This document shows, in pieces, positions 1-11,399 of a stretch of DNA of 64,000 nucleotides. The stretch spans positions 12,378,209 to 12,442,208 of the forward strand of contig NC_066520.1 of assembly GCF_024679095.1 (NCBI RefSeq), in the 5' to 3' direction. The translations under genes were made by a program, and so were the position numbers. The notes under the pieces were generated by a model that saw nothing but the letters and a program-made list of their open reading frames with translations, did not search any database and was not told the DNA's origin. The stretch's first letter is position 1. Every line of letters starts with the position of its first letter. This stretch comes from Eriocheir sinensis (Eukaryota; Arthropoda; Malacostraca; Decapoda; Varunidae).

Positions 1-36
1 CTGCCCCCCAATACTCTTCTCTGACCCATCCCTTCC

Positions 37-78
<42 letters not shown>

Positions 79-300
79 ATTTGCGTTGATGGATAAAAAA
101 ATACTCCTCTGTTTTTAACGAATGAAATTATTGCCGGTATTTTTTTCTCGGGTTTTCTCTTTCCCGTGATTCTTCTGCACGAGACACGATCCGAAGGTAA
201 AATATCTGGAGCTTTATTTTTTTTTTTGTATCTTTCCTTTGAACTCATATTTACACTACGAATATAATTATCGATACAGATATGAAGGATTATACATAGC
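1..300. other. non-coding start, (GA)18 at 39-74
   Basis: A GA microsatellite is followed by AT-rich sequence. I see no gene, promoter motif or known repeat here. Confidence 0.6.

Positions 301-364
<64 letters not shown>
301..364. repeat. (TG)n microsatellite
   Basis: About 32 TG units with one early GA interruption. Alternating purine-pyrimidine DNA of this kind can adopt Z-form. Confidence 0.95.
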
Positions 365-365
<1 letters not shown>

Positions 366-367
<2 letters not shown>

Positions 368-494
368 ATGGAAGGAAGGAAGGGATAGAGAGGGATAAAA
401 ATACGTGGGTAGAATGAGAGCGAGAGAGTAGTTAAAGAAAGAAAAAAACAAGAGAGGAAAAGGGGAGACAAGCAGGTATATGTTTGCTTGTTTG

Positions 495-556
<62 letters not shown>
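366..556. repeat. left arm of long inverted repeat LIR-1
   Basis: Purine-rich arm ending in a (TG)n tract (498-554). Its reverse complement recurs at 880-1085: GGGGAGACAAGCAGGT (462-477) is matched exactly by the complement at 978-993, and the GTAGAATGAGAG block and TG/CA tract also correspond. About 325 bp separate the arms. Confidence 0.8.
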
Positions 557-557
<1 letters not shown>

Positions 558-713
558 GAAGATAAGCAGGTGGAGAGGAGGAGGGGGGAGGGCGGAGAGA
601 CAAGGAGTGATGGAATAAATTGACAGCTTGAAGTGAAGGAAATAAGGAGTGAAAGACAGACAAGGAAATTCAATAAGTCAGGAAATGGAAACAAAGGAAG
701 CAGACGCGAGGAA

Positions 714-723
714 CGATAATAAC

Positions 724-769
<46 letters not shown>

Positions 770-790
770 GTAATAATGATAATAATAATG
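714..790. repeat. (AAT)n microsatellite
   Basis: ATA/AAT run with a few substitutions, inside the loop of LIR-1. Confidence 0.9.
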
Positions 791-877
791 ACAAACAAAG
801 GACTGACAGGAATAAAGGGACATAACGAGATAAAGGTGTGATGTCAAGCGGAAGGGGAAAAAAAGGGGGAATAAAGA

Positions 878-879
<2 letters not shown>

Positions 880-960
<81 letters not shown>

Positions 961-1085
961 CAAACAAACAACCATACACCTGCTTGTCTCCCCTTTTCCT
1001 TTCTTTTTTTTCTTTCTTTACTCTTTCTCTTTCTCTCTCATTCTACTCACGTACATTCATCCCCCTCTATCCTTTCCTTCTTCCA
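880..1085. repeat. right arm of LIR-1, begins with (CA)n
   Basis: (CA)n at 883-957 followed by the pyrimidine-rich complement of 366-556. Open frames here are His-Thr and Ser-Leu artefacts. Confidence 0.8.
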
Positions 1086-1280
1086 TTATACCTCCCTATC
1101 TCCCTCCCTCCGTTCCTTCCTTTTCTTATTTCGTTATTTCCTTCCTTCCTTCCCTCCCTTCCTCTCTCCCTCTTGTTTCTATGACCTTCTCTTCAAAGCT
1201 CTATTGTTTTTTCATTCCATTTACATATGCTTTTCTTTGTCCATATAGAGCAATCCATTTTTCTCCTCCCTTCCTTCATA

Positions 1281-1352
<72 letters not shown>
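1086..1352. repeat. pyrimidine-rich tract ending in (CT)33
   Basis: CT/CCTTC-rich DNA, then an uninterrupted CT run at about 1287-1352. No coding signal. Confidence 0.9.
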
Positions 1353-1355
<3 letters not shown>

Positions 1356-1419
1356 TATCTGTCGAAGCAAATAACTCCTTTTCCTTGCTTTCGAACACAT
1401 CTCTTCATCTGTTTTAGTA

Positions 1420-1450
<31 letters not shown>

Positions 1451-1935
1451 CGGAGGGAAATATGAGGCGATAGAGGGATTATGTGGTGTGTGCGGGATGG
1501 AGTAAAGGGGAAGGAGTGAAGGACTGAGGGAAGGAGAGAAAAGTAATAATGCAGGGAGAGAGGAGGAGGAGGAGGAGGAGGAGGAGGAGGAGGAGGAAGG
1601 AAAAAAGGGGGAAGATGAGATTACAGTTACCGTGAGGAGGGAAGGATTGAATGAAGGAGCCAACACACATATTCATCCATTCATTTGTAAGACACACTCA
1701 AAGGAAAATATATATACGAGAACACCAATAGTAATAATAATGATAATAATAATAGCGGTGATATTAATTTCATTGGATATTCCTCGCGGGGGTCTTTGAA
1801 ATATTATTAATTAAATGGAATGCGACGGGGAAAGAACTCGTGTGGAAAATAAATGATAATAATAGATAATTGTGCAAATAATAGTAAGGAATAAAATGAA
1901 ATATCGGTAATTAGAGAAAAGTTTATAATATGGTT
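1353..1935. other. mixed non-coding, (GA)n and (GGA)n
   Basis: GA run 1422-1446 and GGA run 1561-1596. From 1690 to 1935 it is AT-rich and more complex (TAATAA clusters, TTAATTAA near 1810). No gene recognised. Confidence 0.6.
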
Positions 1936-2560
1936 TTTTTTTCAGTCAAGGAAACTAAAGGAGAAGGAGGAATAAGGGAATGAGGATAAATGAATGAAAC
2001 AAAGAGAGGATAGAATGAAGGAGAGGAGGAGGAGGGGAAAGAATAAGAAGAAAAGGAAGAATAAAGAGAAAGACAATGAATGAATGCTAGAAAGAAAGAA
2101 AGAAAGCAGAAGCAGAATAAGAGGAAAATAAAAGGAAGAAGAAAAAACGAAAAGGAAGAGAAAAGAAGAATAAATGAAAAAGATAAAAAGAAAATGAAAT
2201 CGAATATACATAAAAGTAAAAGCCAGTAATATTGACGAAGACCAAGAAATTGAGGAAGAAGAAGAAGAAGAAGAAGAGGAGTAGAAGGGGAAGGAAATCT
2301 AACACGAACAGGGAAGAGAAAGAGAAAGCGAATAAAGAACAAAGGAAAAAAAAATAATGCGTGGTGGATGAAAGGAGAGGAGCCGAAGAGAGGAGGATGA
2401 ACGTGGAAAAAAAAAGAAGAGGAGTAAGAGGAATAAGAGGAAATGGTTCGGACGGACAAGAGGAAAAAATGTTGAGCAGAAATGGAAATGAAATTGTGGC
2501 GAGCAGAATGGAATGAAGGGAATATTGAATGTCAGTGGGAGGCAAGATGGAGGAAAGCAG
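1936..2560. repeat. purine-rich low-complexity tract
   Basis: Almost all A and G on the + strand. The long minus-strand frames are Phe/Leu/Ser artefacts. Confidence 0.8.
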
Positions 2561-2715
2561 GGAGGAGGAGGAGGAGGAGGAGGAGGAGGAGGAGGAGGAG
2601 GAGACGTAGAAAAAGTTTGTGAGGCGGAAATGTGTGGAGAGAGGAGGAGGAGGAGGAGGAGGAGGAGGAAGAGGAAGAGGAAGAGGAGGAGGGGGAGGAG
2701 GAAGAGGAAGAGGAA

Positions 2716-2746
<31 letters not shown>

Positions 2747-2810
2747 AAGAGGAAGAGGAAGAGGAGGAGGAGGAAGAGGGGGAGGAGGAGGAGGAGAATA
2801 TAAACGGCGT
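2561..2810. repeat. (GGA)n / (GGAAGA)n arrays
   Basis: GGA block at 2561-2602 and a GGA/GAA mosaic at 2640-2795, homopurine throughout. Poly-Glu and Gly-Arg frames are artefacts. Confidence 0.95.
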
Positions 2811-2835
2811 GTGTAAAGAAAAAAATACTCTGATT

Positions 2836-2837
<2 letters not shown>

Positions 2838-2894
<57 letters not shown>
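2838..2894. repeat. (CA)n microsatellite
   Basis: About 28 perfect CA units. Confidence 0.97.
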
Positions 2895-2899
<5 letters not shown>

Positions 2900-2999
2900 C
2901 CAAATATCAATCGTATGTAAACTTTTCTTATACTTATTTATTTATTTTTCTTTTGCTTAGATTTTAAGATGAAACCAAAGGGGAGGAGGAGAATCGTAT

Positions 3000-3073
3000 T
3001 ATTAGTAGTATTAGTATTAATAGTAGTAGTAGTAGTAGTAAAAGTAGTAGTAGTAGGAGTAGTAATAGTAATG

Positions 3074-3109
<36 letters not shown>

Positions 3110-3112
3110 GCA
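3000..3112. repeat. (TAG)n and (TTG)n trinucleotide tracts
   Basis: TAG/AGT repeat at 3000-3065 and TTG repeat at 3073-3110. Confidence 0.9.
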
Positions 3113-3202
3113 GTAGTAAACAAAACCATGAATATTTCCCCGGCGCACCTGTCTCCGTCGGGCAAGATTTAGGAGGTGAGCGCCAGGTATTGTTGGGAAA
3201 GT

Positions 3203-3206
<4 letters not shown>

Positions 3207-3263
<57 letters not shown>
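3207..3263. repeat. (CT)n microsatellite
   Basis: About 28 perfect CT units. Confidence 0.97.
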
Positions 3264-3267
<4 letters not shown>

Positions 3268-3620
3268 CCCTTCCCTTCCTATCTCTTTCCTTTCTTTTTT
3301 CCTTTTTTCACTAAACAACCTCCTCCTCTCTCCATAATTTCCCGTTCCCTTTTATGTCATCCCCTTTCTTTCTTTTTCCCTCTTCCTTTCCGTCTTCCCA
3401 TCCCTTCACTTTTCCTTCTTTTTCTCTTCATACTAATAATTGGAACCCCACAAAATATGTTGATATATTTTGCACACCATCACCAGACTCATCACCACAC
3501 CTTATCACCACCACCACCACCACGTAAGGTAATACACATATCCACCCTACCCAACCTCTTCCTCCTCCCCCCCTTCCATAGCACACACTCGCCTCTTCTC
3601 CATACCTGTGTAATATAGCA
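3264..3620. repeat. pyrimidine-rich tract with (CCA)n
   Basis: CTTTCC-rich DNA followed by CAC/CCA motifs at about 3478-3525. No gene seen. Confidence 0.75.
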
Positions 3621-4079
3621 CCTGTATTCTAGGGCGCTCGAGGTGCCTAAGCTGCTGAGGGGGCGAGGGCTGGGGGCGGGATTTGTAAGTGAGCCACAGT
3701 CAAGGGAAGCTGGACAAGGGGTTTGGGGTGGGGACGGAGTGGGGGTGGGTTATGGGTGGAGAGCTTGGTGGATGATGGTTGTGTGTAGTGGATAGGATTT
3801 GATGGGGTGGAGCAGGTGGGTGGTTGTGGTTGAGTGGGCTTCGAACTGGGATGTGGTCGGTTGAGTGTAGTGGGGTGAGGGGTGGATGGTCTATGGGGTG
3901 GAGTGGGTGAATGGGTGGGCGCGAGGGTGGGTGTGGCCGGAGTGAGGAATGTTCAGTGTCGCGGGAAGTACCAAGGGTGAGTCACAAAGGAAGAGGAGGA
4001 GGAGGAGGAGGAGGAGGAGGTTGTGTAACTCATGCGGCTTGATGGTATAGTGGAATGTTATGGATAAGCGGAACACACA

Positions 4080-4111
<32 letters not shown>
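3621..4111. repeat. G/T-rich degenerate minisatellite, (GGA)n, (GA)n
   Basis: GGGTGG and GTGGATG motifs recur irregularly at 3650-3960. GGA follows at 3985-4020 and GA at 4082-4111. Confidence 0.7.
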
Positions 4112-4113
<2 letters not shown>

Positions 4114-4189
4114 ATTGGAATGAATGAACCACCATCAACTAGAGTTAGGTAAAAGTGTAATAAATCTACATTGAACTTGCTTACTCTTC

Positions 4190-4440
4190 TTCACTTTGTT
4201 TCCTTATACACGCTTCTATTTCACTGTAGCTCTATCGTAGACGTTATCATTCATTTCCTCTATTTGTTAACCTAATTATCACTATGGCAATTCTTTTAAA
4301 CTTTCTCCACTTCATTATTGCTTCTTATACAGCTTTATATTTCACTGTAGCTCTATCGCAGTCGTTTTTATTCATTTCCGTTATTTGTTAACTTAATCAT
4401 CACTATTACAACTCCTAACCTTCCTTCACCTCATCATTAT
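4190..4440. repeat. two-copy tandem repeat, about 121 bp
   Basis: TCACTGTAGCTCTATCG occurs at 4221 and 4342, each followed by a similar ATTCATTTCC.TATTTGTTAAC block. Two diverged units of AT-rich sequence. Confidence 0.8.
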
Positions 4441-4734
4441 TACTCTTCTTTATCTTTCCTTACGATATGAACTTTAAACTTACGTCCGACTCATCTACAC
4501 TTCGTTCTAACTTACGTATTCAGCGCATCTCCTCCTCTGCGTTATCTCCCGCATCTCCAGCATCCCCCGTAACTTACCTGTTCGTATCTCCAAAACTTAT
4601 CAGCATCCGGGTCTTCCGCTCGCCTCCGCTCCCCTCGCTATCTTCTTCGCTTAACTGCTTATCTTGTTTTCGAAGTCTGTTGCCGAATTTCTTCTTCTTC
4701 TTCTTCTTCTTCTTCTTCATCTCATCCCGACCAT
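4441..4734. other. non-coding, (TTC)n at 4688-4720
   Basis: Moderately complex T/C-rich DNA. An open frame runs through it but shows no recognisable protein. Confidence 0.5.
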
Positions 4735-5400
4735 TTTCTGTGATTCTCGTTTTGTCTCACTAATAAACTCATGGCTTTTCATATATATTTACCTAATTTA
4801 TTTCTCTTTGTTTATCATTATCATTCCTGCTAATCAACTTGCCATATTTTTAAACTATATATTTGCACTAATTTTTTTTCTGTGATTTACGTTATGTTTC
4901 ACTTATCTCCTCATGGCTATATATTTACCAAGTTTGTTTCTGTCTTTCATTATTCATTGTTTGCTTATTATCCCTCACAACAAACTAACTGGCATTCGAT
5001 TCTCCATATATATTTTTAGCTATGAATTTCCACAAACGTTTACTGTTATTCACGTCTTGTCTCGCTAATAAACTTATGGCTCTCTGTATTTGCCAAGTTT
5101 GCTTCTCTTTGTCTTTCATTGTTCATTGTTTGCCTTTTTCCCTTACAGCAAACTGACTTTCATTTCCATTTTTTTTACTATATATTTGCACTTTTTCTGT
5201 GATTCACGTCTTGTCGTCGTAATCGTTTCGTATCTTTTTATATTTGCCCAAGTTTCTTTCTCTTTGCCTTTGATTATCCTTCCTTCTTATCTCCTTCCTC
5301 CTTATGTCCCCTTTGTAACTACCTAACTAGCTGCCTTTCAAGTCTAATTCCTTTCCTATTTTAACTATGATTTTGCACCGCTGCTAATGACTTCCTCTGT
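4735..5400. repeat. AT-rich satellite, four or more units of about 155 bp
   Basis: Copies of TGTGATT(C/T)ACG start near 4739, 4881, 5044 (diverged) and 5199. Each is followed by TCTCGCTAATAAACTCATGGCT-like and ATTTGCCAAGTTTG-like blocks. Spacings are 142, 163 and 155 bp. Units are diverged, so the array is old. Confidence 0.85.
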
Positions 5401-5445
5401 CTGCTCTTCTGCTAATCTCCAATCCGTTTATCTCATTATGCTATC

Positions 5446-5446
<1 letters not shown>

Positions 5447-5538
<92 letters not shown>
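5447..5538. repeat. (GA)46 microsatellite
   Basis: Perfect GA run of about 92 bp. Confidence 0.97.
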
Positions 5539-5539
<1 letters not shown>

Positions 5540-5679
5540 ACTTCCAAAATCCCAGGTGGGCGGGCGTCGATCAAGGTAAAACTCCCGCGTGTTGGTTCAG
5601 TCCCTCAGGAGCCGCAGCCACGCCAGGTAAACATCTCCAGAGACGCATCTAATCATCACCGACGTTACCTGAAGAGAGG

Positions 5680-5711
<32 letters not shown>

Positions 5712-5720
5712 AGTTGCAGA
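5539..5720. other. short complex segment, then (TG)n and G16
   Basis: Unique sequence at 5539-5680, then TG units that pass into 16 consecutive G at 5696-5711. The minus strand around 5670 has a CTCTTCAG-GTAACG junction, too weak to call a splice site. Confidence 0.5.
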
Positions 5721-6184
5721 CATTGGGTGGACTTCAATTTCTTTTCTCCCGCTTCCACTTCCACCTCCACTTTCCTCCTCGCTTCCATTGTCATTCTCAA
5801 ATTGTCATTCTTCCGTCTTCATTATCTGTTCTTGCTCGTCTTTCTTCTTCGCTCCTTTGTTTCTTCCTTCCTTCCTCCTTCCTTCTTTCCTTCCGCCTTA
5901 TCTCAACCTCCTTTCCCTCTCCTCCTGTCTCCTTCATCCGTTTTGTTCCCTTCAGCTATCCTCCACTTCCTCCTTCGCCAAACACTCGTGCGGTATCCGC
6001 CTCCTCCTCCTCCTCCTCCTCCTCCAGGAATAATATCGGCCGACACCAGCGGTTCCCCAACACTCGAGTTTCAAGGTTGTTCTCCAAGGCTGGGGAGGGA
6101 AAGAGAGGGGAGGGGGGGCGTGAACGGGGAATGAAGGGGGTGGGGATTAGACGCCCCCCGTTTGTTGTCTCACTCCTTGTTTGC
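5721..6184. repeat. pyrimidine-rich tract with (CTC)n at 6000-6026
   Basis: C/T-rich DNA, then a short GC-mixed stretch from 6030. No gene. Confidence 0.7.
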
Positions 6185-6715
6185 TGTGGGCGGGGATGGG
6201 GAGGAAGGGGAGTGAGGGATGGGGAGGAAGGGAAGTGATGGATGGGGAGGAAGGGGAGTGAAGGTTTGGGAGGAAGGGGAGTGTGGGATGGGAAGGAAGT
6301 GGAGTGAGGGATGGGGAGGAAGGGGAGTGTGGGATGGGGAGGAAGGGAAGTAATGGATGGGGAGGAAGGGGAGTGAGGGATGGGGAGGAAGAAGGGGAGT
6401 GAGGGATTGGGAGGAAGTGGAGTGAGGGCAGGAGGATGGAGAGGATGGGATGGGGAGGAAGAAGGGGAGCAAGGGATGGGGAAGAAGGGGAGTGAGGGCT
6501 GGAGGAAGGGGAGCTAGGGATGGGGAAGAAGGGGAGTGAGGGCTGGAGGAAGGGGAGCGAGGGATGGGGAGGAAGGGGAATGAGGGATGGGGAAGAAGGG
6601 GAGTGAGGGATGGGGAAGAAAGGGAGTGAGGGCTGGAGGAAGGGGAGCGAGGGATGGGGAGGAAGGGGAGTGAGGAATGGGGAGGAAGGGGAGTGAGGGA
6701 TGGGGAGGAAGAAGG
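6185..6715. repeat. purine minisatellite, unit about 21-24 bp
   Basis: More than 20 tandem variants of GGGATGGGGAGGAAGGGGAG, with some units carrying GGCTGGAGGAAGG instead. Homopurine-rich and able to form triplex DNA. Confidence 0.92.
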
Positions 6716-6996
6716 GCGGGAGGACTCTAACGGCTGGAGGAGGAAGAGTGGAAGAGATGAAGGATGATGAGAGGAGGAGGAGGAGATGAAGGAGGCGAGG
6801 GGGGAGAAAGAGGGGAAGGATGTGGTTATTGGTTAGTTGATTGGTTGATTGGTTGTCTCGACGTCTTCCAATCCCTTTCTTTGTTTAGTGTTTCCTTTCA
6901 ATTCTCCTTCGCTTTCTCTTTTTCGATCATCAGTAGAACGTGTTTTCGTCCTGTATTCTTGGCTGTCCCTATTGTTTGTGTGTTTGTTTGTGTGTG

Positions 6997-7033
<37 letters not shown>

Positions 7034-7074
7034 AGTCCATTAGGCCAGTGTACTATGTCTTAACTCAAGGACGG

Positions 7075-7134
<60 letters not shown>

Positions 7135-7220
7135 CGTGGCGACTTGCTGACGGGATTGCTTTACCGACACACACACACCCGTCACACACCACTCATGGGG
7201 AGGGAGGGGTAAGGCCATTC

Positions 7221-7290
<70 letters not shown>

Positions 7291-7440
7291 TAAGCTCGTC
7301 TATCTTGGCTGTATTGATCTCCCTGTCGAGTAACTTTGGCTTATTCTTCATCCAAGGCGCTCGCTGCTGTGTGTGAGAGGGGGGAGTGGTGGCAGGGGGG
7401 AGGAGGGAGGGGGTAGGTAGGTTACGGTGGCACCAGGTGA
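6716..7440. repeat. microsatellite cluster: (GA)n, (CA)n, (TG)n
   Basis: GA at 7000-7032, CA at 7075-7127, TG at 7223-7288. The CA and TG tracts are complementary and about 100 bp apart, so they could pair. Sequence at 7290-7440 is complex but unrecognised. Confidence 0.85.
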
Positions 7441-8180
7441 GCGCTGGCATCACTTGCAGGAGGAGGAGAAGAATGCTGAAGGAAGAGGAGGAAAGAGAAA
7501 AATGAAGAGGAGGAAGAGGAAGTAAAAAAAGAACGAACGCATTAGAAGAAGGAAATAAGAAAATGAAAACATGCCGGAATGAAAAGAAAGAAAAAAGAGG
7601 AGGAAAGAAAGAAAAATGAAGAGGAGGAGGAAAAAGGAAAGAAAGAAAGAACGAATTATAAAAAGGAATGAAGAAAACATGCCGGAATGAAAAGAAAAAA
7701 AAACGACGAGGATGACAATAGCGATGACATGAAGCCTGAAGAAGAGAAGGAAAATAGGTGGGAGGAGGAGGAGGAGGAGGAGGAGGAGGAAGAGGAGGAG
7801 GAGGAGGAGAAAGATAGGAGAAGGAGAATGAGGTCGAGTAGTATAGTTTTTTGCAGGAAAGAAGAGGAAAGGAGTGCGAGAGGAGGAGGAGGAGGAGGAG
7901 GAGGAGGAGGAGGAGTAGGAAGAAGTGGGCAGAGTGGAGTAATGGCGGTGGAGAGGAAGTGAATGAATAGGCGAAGCGTGGGACGTTGAATGCCAAAAAA
8001 CAGAGGAGGAGGAGGAGGAGGAGGAGGAGGAGGAGGGCAGTGAATGGTAAATGGGAAGAGGATCATGGGGGTTAGGGAGAAGGAAGAGGAGGAGGAGGGG
8101 AGGGTAAGTGGGGCAGGAGAGTGAGGGGGAAGAATGGGGAGTGAGGGAGGGAGGGTGTGGGGATGAGGGTAAAGGGGGAC
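7441..8180. repeat. purine-rich domain with (GGA)n and a 110-bp duplication
   Basis: ACATGCCGGAATGAAAAG occurs at about 7569 and 7679, marking two tandem units. GGA runs lie at 7761-7810, 7880-7915 and 8004-8036. Confidence 0.8.
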
Positions 8181-8184
8181 AGGT

Positions 8185-8290
8185 GAGGTAGAAGGGGACG
8201 GGGGTTCGATCCCAGGTGCGCTGCATGCTGGCTTAATGTGTTGCGCTAATGAAAGAGTGCAGGAAAGACTCCCTAGCACTCTTATTTCCT
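8185..8290 (+). mobile_element. possible tRNA-derived SINE remnant (B-box only)
   Basis: GGGGGTTCGATCCCAGGTGC (about 8200-8219) has a pol III B-box, but no convincing A-box lies upstream and the T-stem does not pair well. More likely a decayed SINE fragment than a tRNA gene. Confidence 0.25.
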
Positions 8291-9480
8291 CGAGTGTTGC
8301 CTCCTCCTCCTCCTCCTCCTTGCTTCAGTTTTCCTCTCCCTCCATCCCTTCCTTCATTTCTCTCTCATCTATCACCCTCGTCACTCATTCTGTTTCCCTC
8401 CCCTTCTCTTTCCTTCTTCATCCACTCTACCCTCTCCTCTCTCCCTTCCTTCCTTCCCCTTCTACCTTCTGTCATCACTCATTTCGTTTCTCTCCCCTCC
8501 ATACGGTCTTCCTCCTTCCTTTCCTCCTCCTTCTCCTCCTTCTAGTTTTCTCTCTCCCTTTCTTCCTTCCTTCCCCTTTTTTCTTCTGTCGTCACTTATT
8601 TCGTTTTTCTCACCTCCCTACTCTCTCCTCCTCCTTCCTTTCCTCCTCCTTCTCCTCCCTCCAGTTTCCCTCACCCTCCCTTCCTTCCTTCATTTTCCAC
8701 ACAGATGTTAACACTAATTTCCTTTCCCTCACTTTCCTAGCGTCTCCTTCCCTTTCTCCGTCATCCATATCATCTCATCACCTACGCCTCTGTCCATTTC
8801 CCCACCTCGTTTTCTGTCCCATCGTGTCCCATTTTCCTTAACCCCATCTCTGTCTTTCATCCCATTCTCCCCTATTAGTCAGGCCGTCGTGTATGTCTCC
8901 TTCCTTTGGTCCCATTTCATTGCTCCTGTCCATTTCGCTCCATTTTCCTGTCCTTCCTTTTCCAGCCCGCCCGTTCACCGTCCCTTAAAACCCAGCCATG
9001 CAGTCTTCGTCATCTCCCTCTCCCATATCTTGTACGTCTCCTTTTCCTTCTGTCACATTTAATTACTCCTGTTCATTCCACTTCTGTTTCCTGTCCATCC
9101 TTTTCCACTCCGTCCATTCACTGTCCCTCAACCTTAGCCATTTCAACCTCCGTCATCTCCGTCATCATCTCTCTCCCTCTCTCCTTCTACCAATTTGTGT
9201 TACTTCTATCCACTTCATTCCCATTTGGTCTTCACTCTTTGCTTCCCCATCCTCTTCCCATTCCCCATCCTCCATTCCCCGCCCGGCCCCGCATGCAGCC
9301 CCGCCATCTTCATCTATTTCACTGGCAATTTGTGTTACCTCTCCACTTCATCCCATTTCCATTTAGTCCCGTCTATTCTCCATTCCCCATTCCCTTCCTC
9401 CATTCTCCACTTCCACTACATTCTCCCCTCCCCGCTCCGCCTCCCAGACTTGCATGCAGCCCCGTCGTCATCCCCCCCCC
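8291..9480. repeat. pyrimidine-rich degenerate satellites
   Basis: Three sub-arrays. TCACTCATTTCGTTTCTCTC-like blocks lie near 8380, 8475 and 8590 (94-117 bp apart). GTC(C/A)CATTT.ATT.CTCCTGT blocks lie at 8909 and 9052 (143 bp). CAATTTGTGTTAC blocks lie at 9191 and 9326 (135 bp). No coding signal in any frame. Confidence 0.75.
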
Positions 9481-9559
9481 CCCCACCCCCCCCTGCCCCG
9501 ACCTTGCAGTGCCCCGCGTTTCGCTTCTCCGCATCCTGTTTTAATCAAGGAGGAATCGC

Positions 9560-9700
9560 GGGGCACAAAAGCCAAGCGTCCGTATGATTGGCTGAGACGC
9601 TAGCTATCTCGCGGCCAATCAGGATCAAGCAGAGTCTTCATCTGTCTCGTGATTGGTTGTGCCTCGCGTATTCTGGACCCCCGGCAGCCAATAGGAGGAG
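9560..9700. promoter_or_regulatory. cluster of four CCAAT (NF-Y type) boxes
   Basis: ATTGG at 9587, CCAAT at 9615 (in GGCCAATCAGG), ATTGG at 9652 and CCAAT at 9688. Orientation alternates and spacing is 28, 37 and 36 bp, near three helical turns. NF-Y binds CCAAT in promoters. No downstream transcript was identified, so function is inferred. Confidence 0.45.
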
Positions 9701-9743
9701 GACAATGGGTGACAGTGCTCGTGGCTGGTTGATCTGACTGGTC

Positions 9744-9744
<1 letters not shown>

Positions 9745-9783
<39 letters not shown>

Positions 9784-10085
9784 GATTAACGGTGGGATTG
9801 CCTCCGAGTGCGTGGTGTTGGTGTTTGTGGGGGTGTTGGTGTTGGTGGTGATAGTGGTGGTGGTGTTGGTGGTGTGCATGGAGGCGAGGGAGAGGATAAG
9901 GGTGGAAGTTTGGTTGTCCTGTTGTGTTTGTTGTTGTTGTTGTTGTTGTTGTTGTATGTGGTAAGGTTGTTGAGGTTTTAGAAGAGGAATAGATTTTTAT
10001 ATTTGTTGTTTTTGTTGTTGTTGTTGTTTTTCTTCTTCTTCTTCTTCTTCTTTTTCTTCTTCTTCTTCTTCTTGGTGTTGTTCTT
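9745..10085. repeat. (TG)n, GGT/GTT and (TTC)n tracts
   Basis: TG at 9745-9782, a G/T-rich stretch, TTG at 9926-9955 and 10000-10030, TTC at 10031-10075. Confidence 0.85.
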
Positions 10086-10169
10086 GTCGGCCCCTGTGGT
10101 GTCATCGTAGCCAAGTCGGTGTTGTTGATGTTGATGATAATAATGGTGATTGATGCGGTGTTTCCTCAT

Positions 10170-10170
<1 letters not shown>

Positions 10171-10235
<65 letters not shown>

Positions 10236-10930
10236 CATCACTTTCCCCTCCATTATTAGCGTCCATTTCCTTCTTTATCATATCTTCCTTCTATTTTCTC
10301 TCCCTCTAACCCTTCTATTCTTCCATCCTCCATCTTCTCTCCCTCTTCTCCCTTCTCATTCACTTATCTATGCATCCATCTAACCATCCATCCATTTTCC
10401 CTTTCTCTCCCTCTCATCCTCCTCCTCTCCTTCCTCCCCTCCTTCCCTCCCTCCCCTCTTCCTTAACGACCTCCTACCGTCACTTTCCCCTCTCACGTCA
10501 GTCTCCCCTCTTCCTCTCCCCTCCAAAGCCTATTACCATCCATTCCCTTCTTCCCGACTCCCTCCTTTCCTTCCCTCCTGAAATCCTCTCTCTCTCTCTC
10601 TCGCTCTCTCCCCTTCACGCTCTCTTCCTTCATTCCTCTGTCACTTCCTTTCTCTCCTCCCCTTTTGTAATTGGTCACCCGTCACGTTTTCTCTTCTACT
10701 TCCCCTTCACTCTCTCCCTTTCTTTCTCTTTCTCCCCTTCATCTCCTCGTCCTCTTCCCCCTCCTCCTCGCTTTTCCTCGCCTCCCTTTCATCATTCTTT
10801 CGCCTCGTCTCCCATTACTCTCAGCCTCCCTTTGCCTGGTTCCTTGTCTTCTCCCATCTTTCCTCCGCTTTGTTATATTCCTTTGCCTTGAACTTCCCTC
10901 GCTGTCTCATCTTCCTGCTTCGTTCCTCCA
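10171..10930. repeat. (CT)31 plus pyrimidine-rich tract
   Basis: CT run at 10171-10232, then C/T-rich DNA to about 10930. Long open frames are low complexity. Confidence 0.85.
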
Positions 10931-11399
10931 CTACCACCACCACCGCCGCCGCCGCCGCCGCCGCCGCCTCTGTCATTAGTATTATTCTCACCATCATGCT
11001 TATCATCATCATCGTTGGCAGAGGGGTCGGGGCGAGGGTGAGTAACTAATAAGATTGTTTGGGGTGGGAATTGAGCTTCCTCTTAAGAGAAACTGATGCT
11101 GTAACGCTACACTTAGACACTCTCTCCCCTCACTCTCCCCTCACGCTGCCTCATCCCCCCCTCACCACTAGCGGAGGGGGAGGGGTTGTGGTGGTGGTGG
11201 CCATAACATCAGCGGTTGGTAATTGTTGTAGTCGTGGTGGTCTTTGAAGTAGTGGTTTGTTAGCGGCATAATTGTAGTGGTGACTGTAATGGCTATAAAT
11301 GAGGTGCTGGGGGTTATGGGGGTGAAAGGGGGATCGGGGCTGGCTTTAGGAATGGTGGGGTAGGTTTGTAGTGTGGTGGTGGTGGTGGTGGTGCAGGCA
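10931..11399. other. (CCG)n and G/T-rich non-coding DNA
   Basis: CCA/CCG repeat at 10935-10968, GTGGTGG motifs at 11180-11260 and 11370-11395. Nothing else recognised. Confidence 0.6.

Noticed and set aside
2513..2898. Acidic (poly-Glu) or Gly/Arg-rich protein
   Set aside because: Direct translation of (GGA)n arrays in different frames.
3113..3175. Exon between a TTGTTGTTGCAG acceptor and a GAG-GTGAGC donor
   Set aside because: The acceptor tract is part of a (TTG)n microsatellite and the segment has stops in the frames examined. Likely chance.
8185..8240. A functional tRNA gene at the GGTTCGATCCC sequence
   Set aside because: Only the B-box is present. No A-box, acceptor stem or anticodon arm can be drawn.
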